Below, in pieces: positions 1 through 8,345 of a DNA stretch of 64,000 nucleotides. This stretch comes from Parabacteroides chongii (lineage in GTDB: Bacteria > Bacteroidota > Bacteroidia > Bacteroidales > Tannerellaceae). How positions within the stretch are numbered: the first letter of the stretch is position 1; each line of letters starts with the position of its first letter. A program made the translations under genes and the position numbers. The stretch spans positions 5,054,501-5,118,500 of the forward strand of contig NZ_CP120849.1 in NCBI RefSeq assembly GCF_029581355.1. The letters are read 5' to 3'. The notes under the pieces were generated by a model. It had not been told where the DNA came from. It made no database searches and worked only from the letters and a program-made list of their open reading frames with translations.

Positions 1-456
1 ACAGAGAGTAATATTATCAAGGTGCTTAGAAGAGGCATTCTATGCCTGGATTGTTCAAGGTTATTCATTCCGCTTTTGTTTAATATTTCATACTGCAATA
101 TTACAAATATCCGGCAGCTTACCCTCTATATATTATAAATGAAAAGAGAAGCGTGAGGGAACTATTCTTTCATAAAGATGTACAAAACGGAACTGTCCGC
201 CATAAACATCCAACCGCCTCTTTCCCAATTTATGGCTTTATTTCATAATAATAATGTATTATCAAAGAATAATCAAGAAGTATAGTGTTTTATCCAAATT
301 GTTTCCGTTACTTTGCATCAGAAACAATAAGAGATTTATTTCGATCTTACTCTAACATGTATCTTTCCGGTTCTCAAACACCGGGCATTTCCATCTCTGA
401 TAAAGACCTTCCTAAAGTTTTATTGTTAAATTATTAATTTTTTTATTTTTATATTT
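1..456. other. non-coding region upstream of the RRM gene
   Basis: No convincing ORF is seen on either strand in these 456 bases. The right part is very AT-rich and contains a Bacteroidetes-type -7 box (309-316) with a leader of roughly 135 bases before the ATG at 457. The left 280 bases show no hairpin or repeat that I would defend. Confidence 0.6.
309..316 (+). promoter_or_regulatory. -7 box of the RRM gene promoter
   Basis: TACTTTGC fits the Bacteroidetes TAnnTTTG -7 element. No good -33 element lies 19 bp upstream. Transcription from here would give a long AU-rich leader of about 135 nt, which is common for cold-responsive or autoregulated RNA-binding protein genes (inference). Confidence 0.5.
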
Positions 457-702
457 ATGAACATGTATATTGGTAACCTTAGCTACAATGTTAAGGAATC
501 AGATTTGAGAGATGTAATGGAAGAGTTTGGAACAGTTGATTCTGTAAAACTTATTGTAGACCGCGACACAAGAAGATCAAAAGGTTTTGCTTTTGTTGAA
601 ATGCCTGAAAACTCGGAAGCTATGAAAGCTATCAACGAATTGAACGGTGCAGAATACGAAGGACGCGCCATGGTTGTCAAAGAAGCACTTCCAAGAAATT
701 AA
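457..702 (+). CDS. RNA-binding protein with a single RRM domain
   Basis: The 81-aa protein is essentially one RNA recognition motif. RNP2 is visible as MYIGNLSY near the N-terminus (residues 3-10) and RNP1 as KGFAFVEM (about residues 42-49), both with the aromatic residues that stack on RNA bases. The tail after residue 70 is short and has no glycine-rich extension. Small single-RRM proteins of this kind are widespread in Bacteroidetes and act as global single-stranded RNA binders; the targets of this one cannot be read from the sequence. ATG at 457 is chosen, with an in-frame ATG two codons later that could also serve. The gene stands alone and ends at a strong hairpin terminator. Confidence 0.9.
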   Translation: MNMYIGNLSYNVKESDLRDVMEEFGTVDSVKLIVDRDTRRSKGFAFVEMPENSEAMKAINELNGAEYEGRAMVVKEALPRN

Positions 703-735
703 TTGACTGACATATTATTGTTAATACATCAATAG

Positions 736-766
736 AAAAAGGATATCTGTAACAGATATCCTTTTT
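736..766. terminator. bidirectional intrinsic terminator
   Basis: A 14-bp perfect stem with a 3-base loop (AAAAAGGATATCTG / CAGATATCCTTTTT) is flanked by A and T runs, so it can terminate both the RRM gene (plus) and the last permease of the array (minus, stop at 797). Confidence 0.85.
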
Positions 767-796
767 TGTTTTTATATGCGTACTTTGCAACCTGTA

Positions 797-3157
797 TCAT
801 TCTGATTTCAGGCTATCTACCGGGTTGGCATTGGAAGCACGCCAGCTCTGGAAAGTGACGGTTCCGACAGTAATAACCAGTACGATCAGCAAGGCCAACA
901 AATATACCCACCAATACATCGGTGTTTTATAGGCAAAGCTTTCCAACCACTTTTTAATGCCATAATATCCTACCGGGACAGCCAGCGCGAAACAGACCAG
1001 GACAATATAAATATACGACCGGTTCAACATCTCCAATATTTCCATATTCGTCGCACCATGCACTTTGCGGACACCGATCTCTTTCCGGCGGTATTGGGTT
1101 TCAAATACAACCAACCCAAAGACACCTACAAGCGATATAATAATAGCCAGTATACTGAACACCGTGATCAGGCTACGCAAGTTCTCTTCCTTATGATACA
1201 GTTCGTTAAATATCTCATCATAAAACTCGATATCATACGGATAAGACGGGTCTATATCTGCCATCGTATTACGGATATGGGAAACAGCACTGCGTATATC
1301 TGTTCCGGCTTTCAGGCGGATATAGGAAACAGTCATAGGAAAAGGTATATTACCTGTCACAAAAGCAATATTATTCTCTCCGCTACGGAGTGAAGTAAAC
1401 TTCACATCACCGGTCAGACCTACAATACGACCTGTTTTCCACGATGTTACTTGATCACCGGCTTCCATGTTTACTTCCATCTTAGCCGTATGGTTAAAGA
1501 TATACACAAAATCTTCCGACAGTTCATCTGCAGGCGAGAAATCACGCCCTTCCTCGACCGGAATACCCATGACACGCAGGAAATTCTGTGATACGGCTAT
1601 CATAAAGAAGTGTAATTCCTTTTCCTTTACATAACCGCCATTGGTGCTGTAACCATCCTTCGAACCTACTTTTTCCATAGCAAAAGCCACATCTTCGATA
1701 CCCGAATATTCTTTCAGACGATTCACATACGTATCGTGCGACTTATTATAGATCTCCCCGCTCAAACGGACAATAGCGATCTGATCCTTATCGAACCCCA
1801 AAGAATATCCGCGCATATAATTGTTCTGAAGGCGGACAAAGCTGGCGCCGATGATCAACAGGATGGAAACGATAAACTGAATGCTTATCAGGACCGTACG
1901 CAGCTTGCGCCCGGAAGGAGAAAGTCCGAAACTGCCTTTCAGTACCAACGCCGGCGGGAAAGAGGTCACATACCATGACGGATATAATCCGGCAACGATC
2001 CCGGTAAACAAGGCTACAACTCCAGTCAGTAATATAACAGGCAGGTTACTTACTATTGCCAGGTTTGCATCCACGAAAGGCAAGGCTTCCGTACGTCCCA
2101 ATATCCAAACAATGAATAAACTCAACAGCCAGGAAATCATGCTGATGATAGCTGCTTCCGCCAGCAGGGCACGTCGCAATACAGCATCCGGGCTACCCAA
2201 TACTTTCTGGGTATTGATACTCTTGATACGCATCGGTGTCAGTGATGTACTGAAGTTCGTAAAATTGATAGCAGCCACAATGATAATCAATAAAGCGATG
2301 AAGAACAGCAACATGGTCACTTCCTTATTTCCACTTCGGAAGATCGTTCCGTCCTGGCTCTCATTCATGTAATAGATACTTGTCAACGGAGTCAGTTTGA
2401 TACGTGTATCCTCCCCTTTATCTATCTTGGAGAAGTCAAAGTTGGCATTAAAATTATCCACTACGGTCTGTGCTGATTCAGGATTATCCAGTAACAGATA
2501 GCAAACATAATTACTAGCTCCGAAATTATCCCGTTGATAGGTTTCACCGATAGCTGTATAGATCAGGTTACGCATCTGGGTATTACCGGGAAAATCCTTA
2601 TAAACAGCTCCTACCGTATACTCGCGGTTATCTTTCGATTGTACACTTTCTTCCGCATGAAGTGCTTTTCCCACAGCCGGCTGGTCACCGAACATCTTGC
2701 GGGCTACACTCTCAGGCAGGATTACTTTTTCCGGATCATTCAGGCAATCGCGGTCCCCTTTAATGATCGGGAAATCGAACACTTTGGCTATATCCGGATG
2801 ACAAGTTTGTACCAACTCCCGGTAACCGATCTTCTGCCCGTTCTTCACAACAGAAAAATAGACAGCAGGATTGTACGGATAGATCAGGCTACCTGCTTCA
2901 ATATGGGGTGACGACTGGATAACCGACTCTACAAAAGCACGTGGCAGGATCAATCCAAAAGTACCTGCCTGTGTTAATTCAAGGCGATACACCCGATCGG
3001 CAGTCGGATGACAGCGATCAAAACTACGCTCGTAGTTCACCTGTATCAGAATAACTATAAAGGCAGCAAAAGCCACAGCCAACCCAGCCACGTTCAAAAG
3101 GGTCGCCATCTTGAAACGCCGCAATACGCTCAGAAAGTTTCTTAATATTGTTTTCAT
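797..3157 (-). CDS. FtsX/MacB-type ABC permease, type A (array member 1)
   Basis: Inner-membrane permease of 786 aa without an ATPase domain. Order of parts: TM1 (about 20-40), MacB-like periplasmic domain (about 42-275), three TMs (about 282-303, 334-354, 373-392), TM5 (about 421-441), second periplasmic domain (about 445-658), three TMs (about 662-684, 712-732, 751-772). It therefore resembles two fused MacB halves. Cytoplasmic hallmarks are SINTQKVLGS after TM2, ALVLKGSFGLSP before TM5, RRKEIGVRKVHGAT after TM6 and the tail NPVDSLKSE. It probably uses the single array ATPase at 23649-24329. It has its own sigma-54 promoter 25 bp upstream and is the terminal gene of the array. The substrate is unknown; family precedents are export of peptides or macrolides, lipoprotein release, and mechanotransmission. 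Confidence 0.88.
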   Translation of the reverse strand: MKTILRNFLSVLRRFKMATLLNVAGLAVAFAAFIVILIQVNYERSFDRCHPTADRVYRLELTQAGTFGLILPRAFVESVIQSSPHIEAGSLIYPYNPAVYFSVVKNGQKIGYRELVQTCHPDIAKVFDFPIIKGDRDCLNDPEKVILPESVARKMFGDQPAVGKALHAEESVQSKDNREYTVGAVYKDFPGNTQMRNLIYTAIGETYQRDNFGASNYVCYLLLDNPESAQTVVDNFNANFDFSKIDKGEDTRIKLTPLTSIYYMNESQDGTIFRSGNKEVTMLLFFIALLIIIVAAINFTNFSTSLTPMRIKSINTQKVLGSPDAVLRRALLAEAAIISMISWLLSLFIVWILGRTEALPFVDANLAIVSNLPVILLTGVVALFTGIVAGLYPSWYVTSFPPALVLKGSFGLSPSGRKLRTVLISIQFIVSILLIIGASFVRLQNNYMRGYSLGFDKDQIAIVRLSGEIYNKSHDTYVNRLKEYSGIEDVAFAMEKVGSKDGYSTNGGYVKEKELHFFMIAVSQNFLRVMGIPVEEGRDFSPADELSEDFVYIFNHTAKMEVNMEAGDQVTSWKTGRIVGLTGDVKFTSLRSGENNIAFVTGNIPFPMTVSYIRLKAGTDIRSAVSHIRNTMADIDPSYPYDIEFYDEIFNELYHKEENLRSLITVFSILAIIISLVGVFGLVVFETQYRRKEIGVRKVHGATNMEILEMLNRSYIYIVLVCFALAVPVGYYGIKKWLESFAYKTPMYWWVYLLALLIVLVITVGTVTFQSWRASNANPVDSLKSE

Positions 3158-3181
3158 ATTATTTGTATTTACCTTTTATCA

Positions 3182-3197
3182 TTCAAAATATATGCCA
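3182..3197 (-). promoter_or_regulatory. sigma-54 promoter of permease 1
   Basis: On the minus strand TGGCATATATTTTGAA matches the -24/-12 consensus TGGCACRNNNNTTGCW, with exact GG-to-(G) spacing and A for C in the -12 dinucleotide. The ATG is 25 bp downstream. Confidence 0.75.
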
Positions 3198-3250
3198 AAA
3201 AGTTATTTAGCTATATTTCAACTATTTATGCAAACAAGGCAAAACAACAA

Positions 3251-3288
3251 TGTCTAATAATTAGACACTTATGTATAATTATTAGACA
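3251..3288. promoter_or_regulatory. activator-site pair (UAS) for permease 1
   Basis: Two 17-bp palindromes, TGTCTAATAATTAGACA (3251-3267, perfect) and TGTATAATTATTAGACA (3272-3288), with centres 21 bp apart (two helical turns). They lie 53 bp upstream of the sigma-54 element, as expected for dimers of an NtrC-type activator. Confidence 0.8.
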
Positions 3289-3312
3289 TTGAAACAAATA
3301 AAAGAAGCAGTG

Positions 3313-5688
3313 TTATTCAGACTTTATGCTCTCAACCGGATTAGAGTTGGCTACATGCCAGTTCTGGAAAGTGACCGTAACGAAAGTAATAACAGAGATA
3401 ATAACAAAAGCCAGCAGGAATACCCACCAATACATTGGTGTACGGTAAGCGAAGTTTTCCAACCAACGGTACATTCCATAAAAAGCGACCGGAGTAGCCA
3501 GCACAAAACAAGCGGCAAGGATGATCAGGTAGCTTCTGTTGAACATGACCAGTATCTGGGAGGTAGACGATCCCAACACTTTACGGACAGCCACCTCTTT
3601 CCGGCGGTACTCACTCTCGAATACAACCAGGCCGAATACACCGACAATAGAGATAAAGATTGCAATAACGCTGAACAGGGTGATCAGGTTGCTGATCTTC
3701 AATTCCCTTTCGTATGTCTGCTGCAGGATCTCGTCATAGAATGTAGTTTTGAAAGGATAAATCGGATCTATCTTTGTTAAACAGGCTCGCACATGTTCCA
3801 TGGCAGCCCGCAGGTCGCTGCCCGCTTTCACTTTTACGTAAGCAGCAGAATAATATTTACTGTCGACTTCCTGTCCCCATCTGTATTTACCCCATACATA
3901 AAAGGTCATCGGCGACACTTCATTTCGGAAAGAAGCGAATTTGACGTTCGAAATAAAACCGACGATCTCATCGCCATCGATCTTCTCTCCCAGTTCCAGA
4001 TTATACATCTCCCGGGCTTTCTCATTAAAAATATAGCTCCCGTTCTCTTTCAAATCATCTTCGGGGCGGAAATCACGACCGTCTGTTATCTCGATTCCCA
4101 TGACACGCAGGAAAGAGGGAGAAACAGGGATACACTGGAAATTGATATCCTGGTCTTTGTACATACGCCCCCAACCCATATAAAAGTCACGGCTGGACAG
4201 CACCTGTTCCGCATAAGTGATATCTTCTATTCCGGAGAACGACTTCACCTCGCTGGTCAGGACATCCTGGTTTTTATTGACTTTACTGTTCAATTCAACC
4301 ACGATCAGTTCGTCTTTATCATATCCCAAGGGGGTATTTTGCATATACCGGTTCTGTAAATACATGAACAGAGAACTGATGATCAGGATAAATGAAGCGA
4401 CAAACTGGATACTTATCAGTGCACTTCGAAGTACCCGCCCTTTCGGAGACAAACCAAAACTGCCTTTCAACACCAACGCCGGAGGGAAAGAAGTGATATA
4501 ACAAGCCGGATAAATACCCGCTAATACACCTACCGCCACAGCTATGGCAGCTGTAGTCATAATGATACCCGACTGTGCCGAAAAAGACATGTCAGCATCT
4601 ACCAGAGATGCGACAAAAGTCTGCCCGGCAATAAATAACAAACCCAGCGAAATAAGGTAAGCCACGATACTCACAATGACAGCTTCTCCCAGCAAGCTCG
4701 TCCGGAGCACGCTATCGGGACTACCCAACACTTTCTGTGTATTGATACTCTTGATACGCATAGGTGTTAAAGCGGTACTGAAATTGGTAAAGTTAATGCC
4801 GGCAATTAATAGGATGACAAAAGCGATTGCAAACAGAACATGCATCGTCTGCCGGCTGGCTTTCGGCATGGAATCGAAAGAGACATTCGTCAGGAAATGT
4901 AACTTAGGCAGCGGTGTCATCATCAGTTCAATGCCGTCTTTCTCCCACTTGAAATCTTTTCCGAATTGCTGGGAGGCATCGAAATTCTTTTTGAAGTTTT
5001 CTTTGACAACTTCTATGTTGGAAGGATCATCCAGACGGAAGAAAAAGAAATAATTCTGGTTGCCGTACTCATTGTAATTTTCTTTATCGGACATTCGCCG
5101 GTAAATAATATTCCTGACAGACGAGTTACGGGGGAAGTCTTTAAAGACACCGCTGATCGTAGCCAATGTATTTTCGGACTCCGCACCCATCAAGCGTTTA
5201 CCTATAGCCGATTCATTTCCGAACAGGCGGTGCGCCATACTTTCAGGGATTATAGCTGTTTCCGGTTGATCGAGTGCTGTCTCATTCCCTTCTACCATAT
5301 CAAAATGGAATACACGGGTAATCCCGGCTGTCGTGTTTACAACGGGGTCCTTGAAATTCTGCCTTTCGCCGCCTTGGTCCACGCTATAAAACAACTCGGA
5401 ATTCCAGGAAGACATAATCATTCCGGCTTTTACATGCGGGGATGATTCTGTAAATCCTCTTGCAAAAGGACGGCTGATAACAGCACTCATGCTGCCTTGA
5501 AAATCCATATCCATCCGATAGATCGAATTGGCTTCCGGCTGGCAGGAGTCGAAATAATTGTCGTAATTTACCTGCATCATGATCACCATAAAAGCGGTAA
5601 AAGCGATGCTTAATCCCAACACATTCAGAAGTGTCGCCATTTTAAAACGGCGAAGCACGCTGATAAAGTTTCTAAAAAGAGTTTTCAT
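3313..5688 (-). CDS. FtsX/MacB-type ABC permease, type A (array member 2)
   Basis: This 791-aa permease has the same eight-TM, two-periplasmic-domain plan as its neighbours. It is recognised by SINTQKVLGS in the first FtsX half, KGSFGLSPKGR before TM5, YRRKEVAVRKVLGSST in the second half and the tail NPVESIKSE. The first periplasmic domain (about residues 45-275) differs strongly from that of member 1 while TM and cytoplasmic segments are nearly the same. There is no sigma-54 element in the 90 bp between its start and the stop of member 3, so it is probably the second gene of a member 3-member 2 operon. No terminator follows its stop, so read-through into member 1 is possible. Confidence 0.88.
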   Translation of the reverse strand: MKTLFRNFISVLRRFKMATLLNVLGLSIAFTAFMVIMMQVNYDNYFDSCQPEANSIYRMDMDFQGSMSAVISRPFARGFTESSPHVKAGMIMSSWNSELFYSVDQGGERQNFKDPVVNTTAGITRVFHFDMVEGNETALDQPETAIIPESMAHRLFGNESAIGKRLMGAESENTLATISGVFKDFPRNSSVRNIIYRRMSDKENYNEYGNQNYFFFFRLDDPSNIEVVKENFKKNFDASQQFGKDFKWEKDGIELMMTPLPKLHFLTNVSFDSMPKASRQTMHVLFAIAFVILLIAGINFTNFSTALTPMRIKSINTQKVLGSPDSVLRTSLLGEAVIVSIVAYLISLGLLFIAGQTFVASLVDADMSFSAQSGIIMTTAAIAVAVGVLAGIYPACYITSFPPALVLKGSFGLSPKGRVLRSALISIQFVASFILIISSLFMYLQNRYMQNTPLGYDKDELIVVELNSKVNKNQDVLTSEVKSFSGIEDITYAEQVLSSRDFYMGWGRMYKDQDINFQCIPVSPSFLRVMGIEITDGRDFRPEDDLKENGSYIFNEKAREMYNLELGEKIDGDEIVGFISNVKFASFRNEVSPMTFYVWGKYRWGQEVDSKYYSAAYVKVKAGSDLRAAMEHVRACLTKIDPIYPFKTTFYDEILQQTYERELKISNLITLFSVIAIFISIVGVFGLVVFESEYRRKEVAVRKVLGSSTSQILVMFNRSYLIILAACFVLATPVAFYGMYRWLENFAYRTPMYWWVFLLAFVIISVITFVTVTFQNWHVANSNPVESIKSE

Positions 5689-5778
5689 ATCGATTAATTA
5701 TTACTTCGATTTAAGGTTGTTCCCACAAACAACTTTATTATAATAATACGTAATAATTTTGCAGAGGTTGCATGATTC

Positions 5779-8136
5779 TCATTCTGTTTTTATACTTTCT
5801 ACCGGATTTTCGCTGGCTGTACTCCAATTTTGGAACGAAACAATCAGGATCGTGATAGCTGAAACAAAAACAAAGGCAATCGCATACACCCACCAATACA
5901 AAGGTATCTTATAGGCAAAATATGACAGCCACCGGTTCATTGCATAATAAGCAACAGGTATCGACAGGATGAAACAAATTACCAAAATACGCGCATATAC
6001 TTTATTGAACATGATCAATATCTGTGAGGTAGTTGCACCATGTACTTTTCGGAGACCTATTTCTTTTCTCTTATACTCACTTTCGAAGATCACTAAGCCC
6101 AAAACCCCTACTATCGAAATAAAAACAGCTACCAGACTGAACAGGGAGATCAGCCAACCGATACTCAACTCACGTTTATAGAGATTATTCAGGATCGTAT
6201 CATAAAACGATACCTCAACCGGAAAATCCTTGTCTACCGAAGTAAACGCTTTACCAATGGAGGCAATGGCTTCGCGGATATTGGCTCCGGCTTTTATCTT
6301 TATATAGGCATATCTCGGATGAAAATCTTTTTCATCCGGTACATAAAAAGCCATCGGTTCGACAGTGGTACGGAAAGAAGCATACTTTACATCATCTATA
6401 AAACCGGCGATCACGGCAGGAGGTACTTCAACATAAGCATTTCCTGTAATATATTCACCTGCCACCAGGTCATACTGTAACCTGGCTGTTTCATTAAAGA
6501 TATAAGCTCCTCCTGCCGATGCTGCATCTTCCTGATAAAAAGCACGACCGGATATAACCGGAATATTCATTACCTGAAGGAAATTGGGATCAACTGTGAA
6601 TAATTTGAATGTTAGATCATTGTTTCTGTAGCCCCGTCCAAAAGTAGAATATTGATCTCCTCCTGACAATAAATCTTCGGCAAAAGCCACCTCTTGTATA
6701 GACGACTCATTCTTTAACAGGCTTTCCAATGTTCCTGTATTCTTTATCAACTTCCCGTTCAACTCAACAATAGCAACCTGATCTTTATTAAAGCCCAAAG
6801 AAGAAGAAACCATATAATGATTCTGCAGATAAATAAACAAGGCAGCTATAATCAATGCAAAAGAGATGACAAACTGGAAAGAAATAAGAAGACTTCTTAA
6901 TTTTCTTCCGGCAGGAGTCAACCCGTATGAACCTTTCAACACCAATGCCGGAGAAAAAGAAGTGATACGCCAGGCAGGATATACCCCCGCTAAAACTCCC
7001 ACTGTTATGGCCAATATCCCCGTCAATGCCAACAAAGGAATATTGGAAGCCAGCGACATGTCTCCACTTATCATATCTGCAAGCCAGGTATTCGCCATTC
7101 CTCTGACAATAAACAGCGAAATAACAAAAGAAACTAGACAAATCATTACTGCCTCTACCAGCATGGCACAACGTAATATCCTATCGGAACCTCCCAGTAT
7201 TTTCTGCGTATTAATACTACGGACACGTATTGGAACTAATGCATTGCTGAAGTTTGTAAAATTGATCCCGGCAATAAACACTATCAATAGAGCCACAGTG
7301 AACAGAATCAAGACCAATGTACGATTACCTTTATCTTTCAATGAATCGAACTGGGAATCCGCTTCATAATAAATATCGGTTAATTGGGTAAGCCTTACAT
7401 CACGCGTTTCCCAATCATACTCTTGCCTGTTTAAATGTTTTTTGAAATTAGCTATTATCTGATCTTTTTGGTTAGGATCATCCAATAAAACATACAACTG
7501 ATAACCATTAGCATTCCAGTTATCCTGGTCTACTTTCCCATTGATTCCTTTATACACAGCATTCTGTATCACAGAATTTGCTGGAAAATCTTTATATACG
7601 CCACCGACTGTAAATGATGAATTATCGGTCATCAACAGTTTACCGACAGCCTGATCTTCTCCAAAAAACTTTTGGGCCTGACTCTTTGAAATCAGAACAG
7701 TACCCGGATTCTCTACACTCTCAGCATTACCCTCCAGCATTTGGAAATCAAAAATAGCGGCATATTCCGGAGTCATACCGTTCACTGTACACCAAAAGCC
7801 AGCATCGTCATTATTTCCGGTTTCAGCCTTTAAGGCCAGTCGAGCTCCCCAAGAATTAAGCAATGCTCCTTTCTCTATATGAGGAGACGATTGAATAAAA
7901 GCATTGGCAAAAGGAGGAGATACAACTACCTGATTTCCCCAATCCGGCGTATAAAGTCCTACCCTGAAGATCCGTTCCGCATTTTTCTGATACCTGTCGA
8001 ATCCCCAGTCATATTGCAGCTGGATCATTAAAATTATAAAAGCTGCAAAAGCAACACTAAGCCCCAATACATTCAACAGGGTTGCCACCTTAAACCGACG
8101 AACTACTCCCAACAGATTCCTGATAATTGTTTTCAT
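5779..8136 (-). CDS. FtsX/MacB-type ABC permease, type A (array member 3)
   Basis: A 785-aa permease and the most divergent of the type A set. The first cytoplasmic loop reads RSINTQKILGGSD (others have KSINTQKVLGS), the linker is KGSYGLTPAGRKLR, and the second loop is YKRKEIGLRKVHGAT. The tail NPVESIKTE is kept. TM1 follows the shared N-terminal basic segment (VVRRFKVATLLNVLGLSVAF, about residues 11-30). It is first gene of a two-gene unit with member 2, starting from the sigma-54 element at 8219-8234 and an 83-bp leader region. The gene looks somewhat more AT-rich than its neighbours by eye, which I did not quantify. Confidence 0.87.
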   Translation of the reverse strand: MKTIIRNLLGVVRRFKVATLLNVLGLSVAFAAFIILMIQLQYDWGFDRYQKNAERIFRVGLYTPDWGNQVVVSPPFANAFIQSSPHIEKGALLNSWGARLALKAETGNNDDAGFWCTVNGMTPEYAAIFDFQMLEGNAESVENPGTVLISKSQAQKFFGEDQAVGKLLMTDNSSFTVGGVYKDFPANSVIQNAVYKGINGKVDQDNWNANGYQLYVLLDDPNQKDQIIANFKKHLNRQEYDWETRDVRLTQLTDIYYEADSQFDSLKDKGNRTLVLILFTVALLIVFIAGINFTNFSNALVPIRVRSINTQKILGGSDRILRCAMLVEAVMICLVSFVISLFIVRGMANTWLADMISGDMSLASNIPLLALTGILAITVGVLAGVYPAWRITSFSPALVLKGSYGLTPAGRKLRSLLISFQFVISFALIIAALFIYLQNHYMVSSSLGFNKDQVAIVELNGKLIKNTGTLESLLKNESSIQEVAFAEDLLSGGDQYSTFGRGYRNNDLTFKLFTVDPNFLQVMNIPVISGRAFYQEDAASAGGAYIFNETARLQYDLVAGEYITGNAYVEVPPAVIAGFIDDVKYASFRTTVEPMAFYVPDEKDFHPRYAYIKIKAGANIREAIASIGKAFTSVDKDFPVEVSFYDTILNNLYKRELSIGWLISLFSLVAVFISIVGVLGLVIFESEYKRKEIGLRKVHGATTSQILIMFNKVYARILVICFILSIPVAYYAMNRWLSYFAYKIPLYWWVYAIAFVFVSAITILIVSFQNWSTASENPVESIKTE

Positions 8137-8218
8137 AATCGTATCGAATTAACGTTATAATCTGAATGATATATCCTCTTATGCTGCGCTATCCGTTATA
8201 TCATTTTGGCTAAATCCA

Positions 8219-8234
8219 TTCAAATAATGTGCCA
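8219..8234 (-). promoter_or_regulatory. sigma-54 promoter of permeases 3 and 2
   Basis: TGGCACATTATTTGAA on the minus strand. The -24 half is perfect (TGGCAC), with TTGAA at -12 and correct spacing. Confidence 0.8.
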
Positions 8235-8254
8235 AAGACATAAATATGTAAAAA

Positions 8255-8282
8255 ACAAGGCGTTGCTTATGCAACGCCTTGT
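8255..8282 (-). terminator. intrinsic terminator of permease 4
   Basis: A 12-bp perfect stem (ACAAGGCGTTGC / GCAACGCCTTGT) with a 4-base loop is followed on the minus strand by six T. It sits inside the gap between the activator sites and the sigma-54 element of the next unit. Confidence 0.85.
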
Positions 8283-8288
8283 CGGAAG

Positions 8289-8326
8289 TGTCCAATATTT
8301 AGACACAGGTGTATAATTATTAGACA
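8289..8326. promoter_or_regulatory. activator-site pair (UAS) for permeases 3-2
   Basis: TGTCCAATATTTAGACA (8289-8305) and TGTATAATTATTAGACA (8310-8326), centres 21 bp apart, 54 bp from the -24/-12 element. Confidence 0.8.
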
Positions 8327-8345
8327 AAACAAACCATGAATCTGT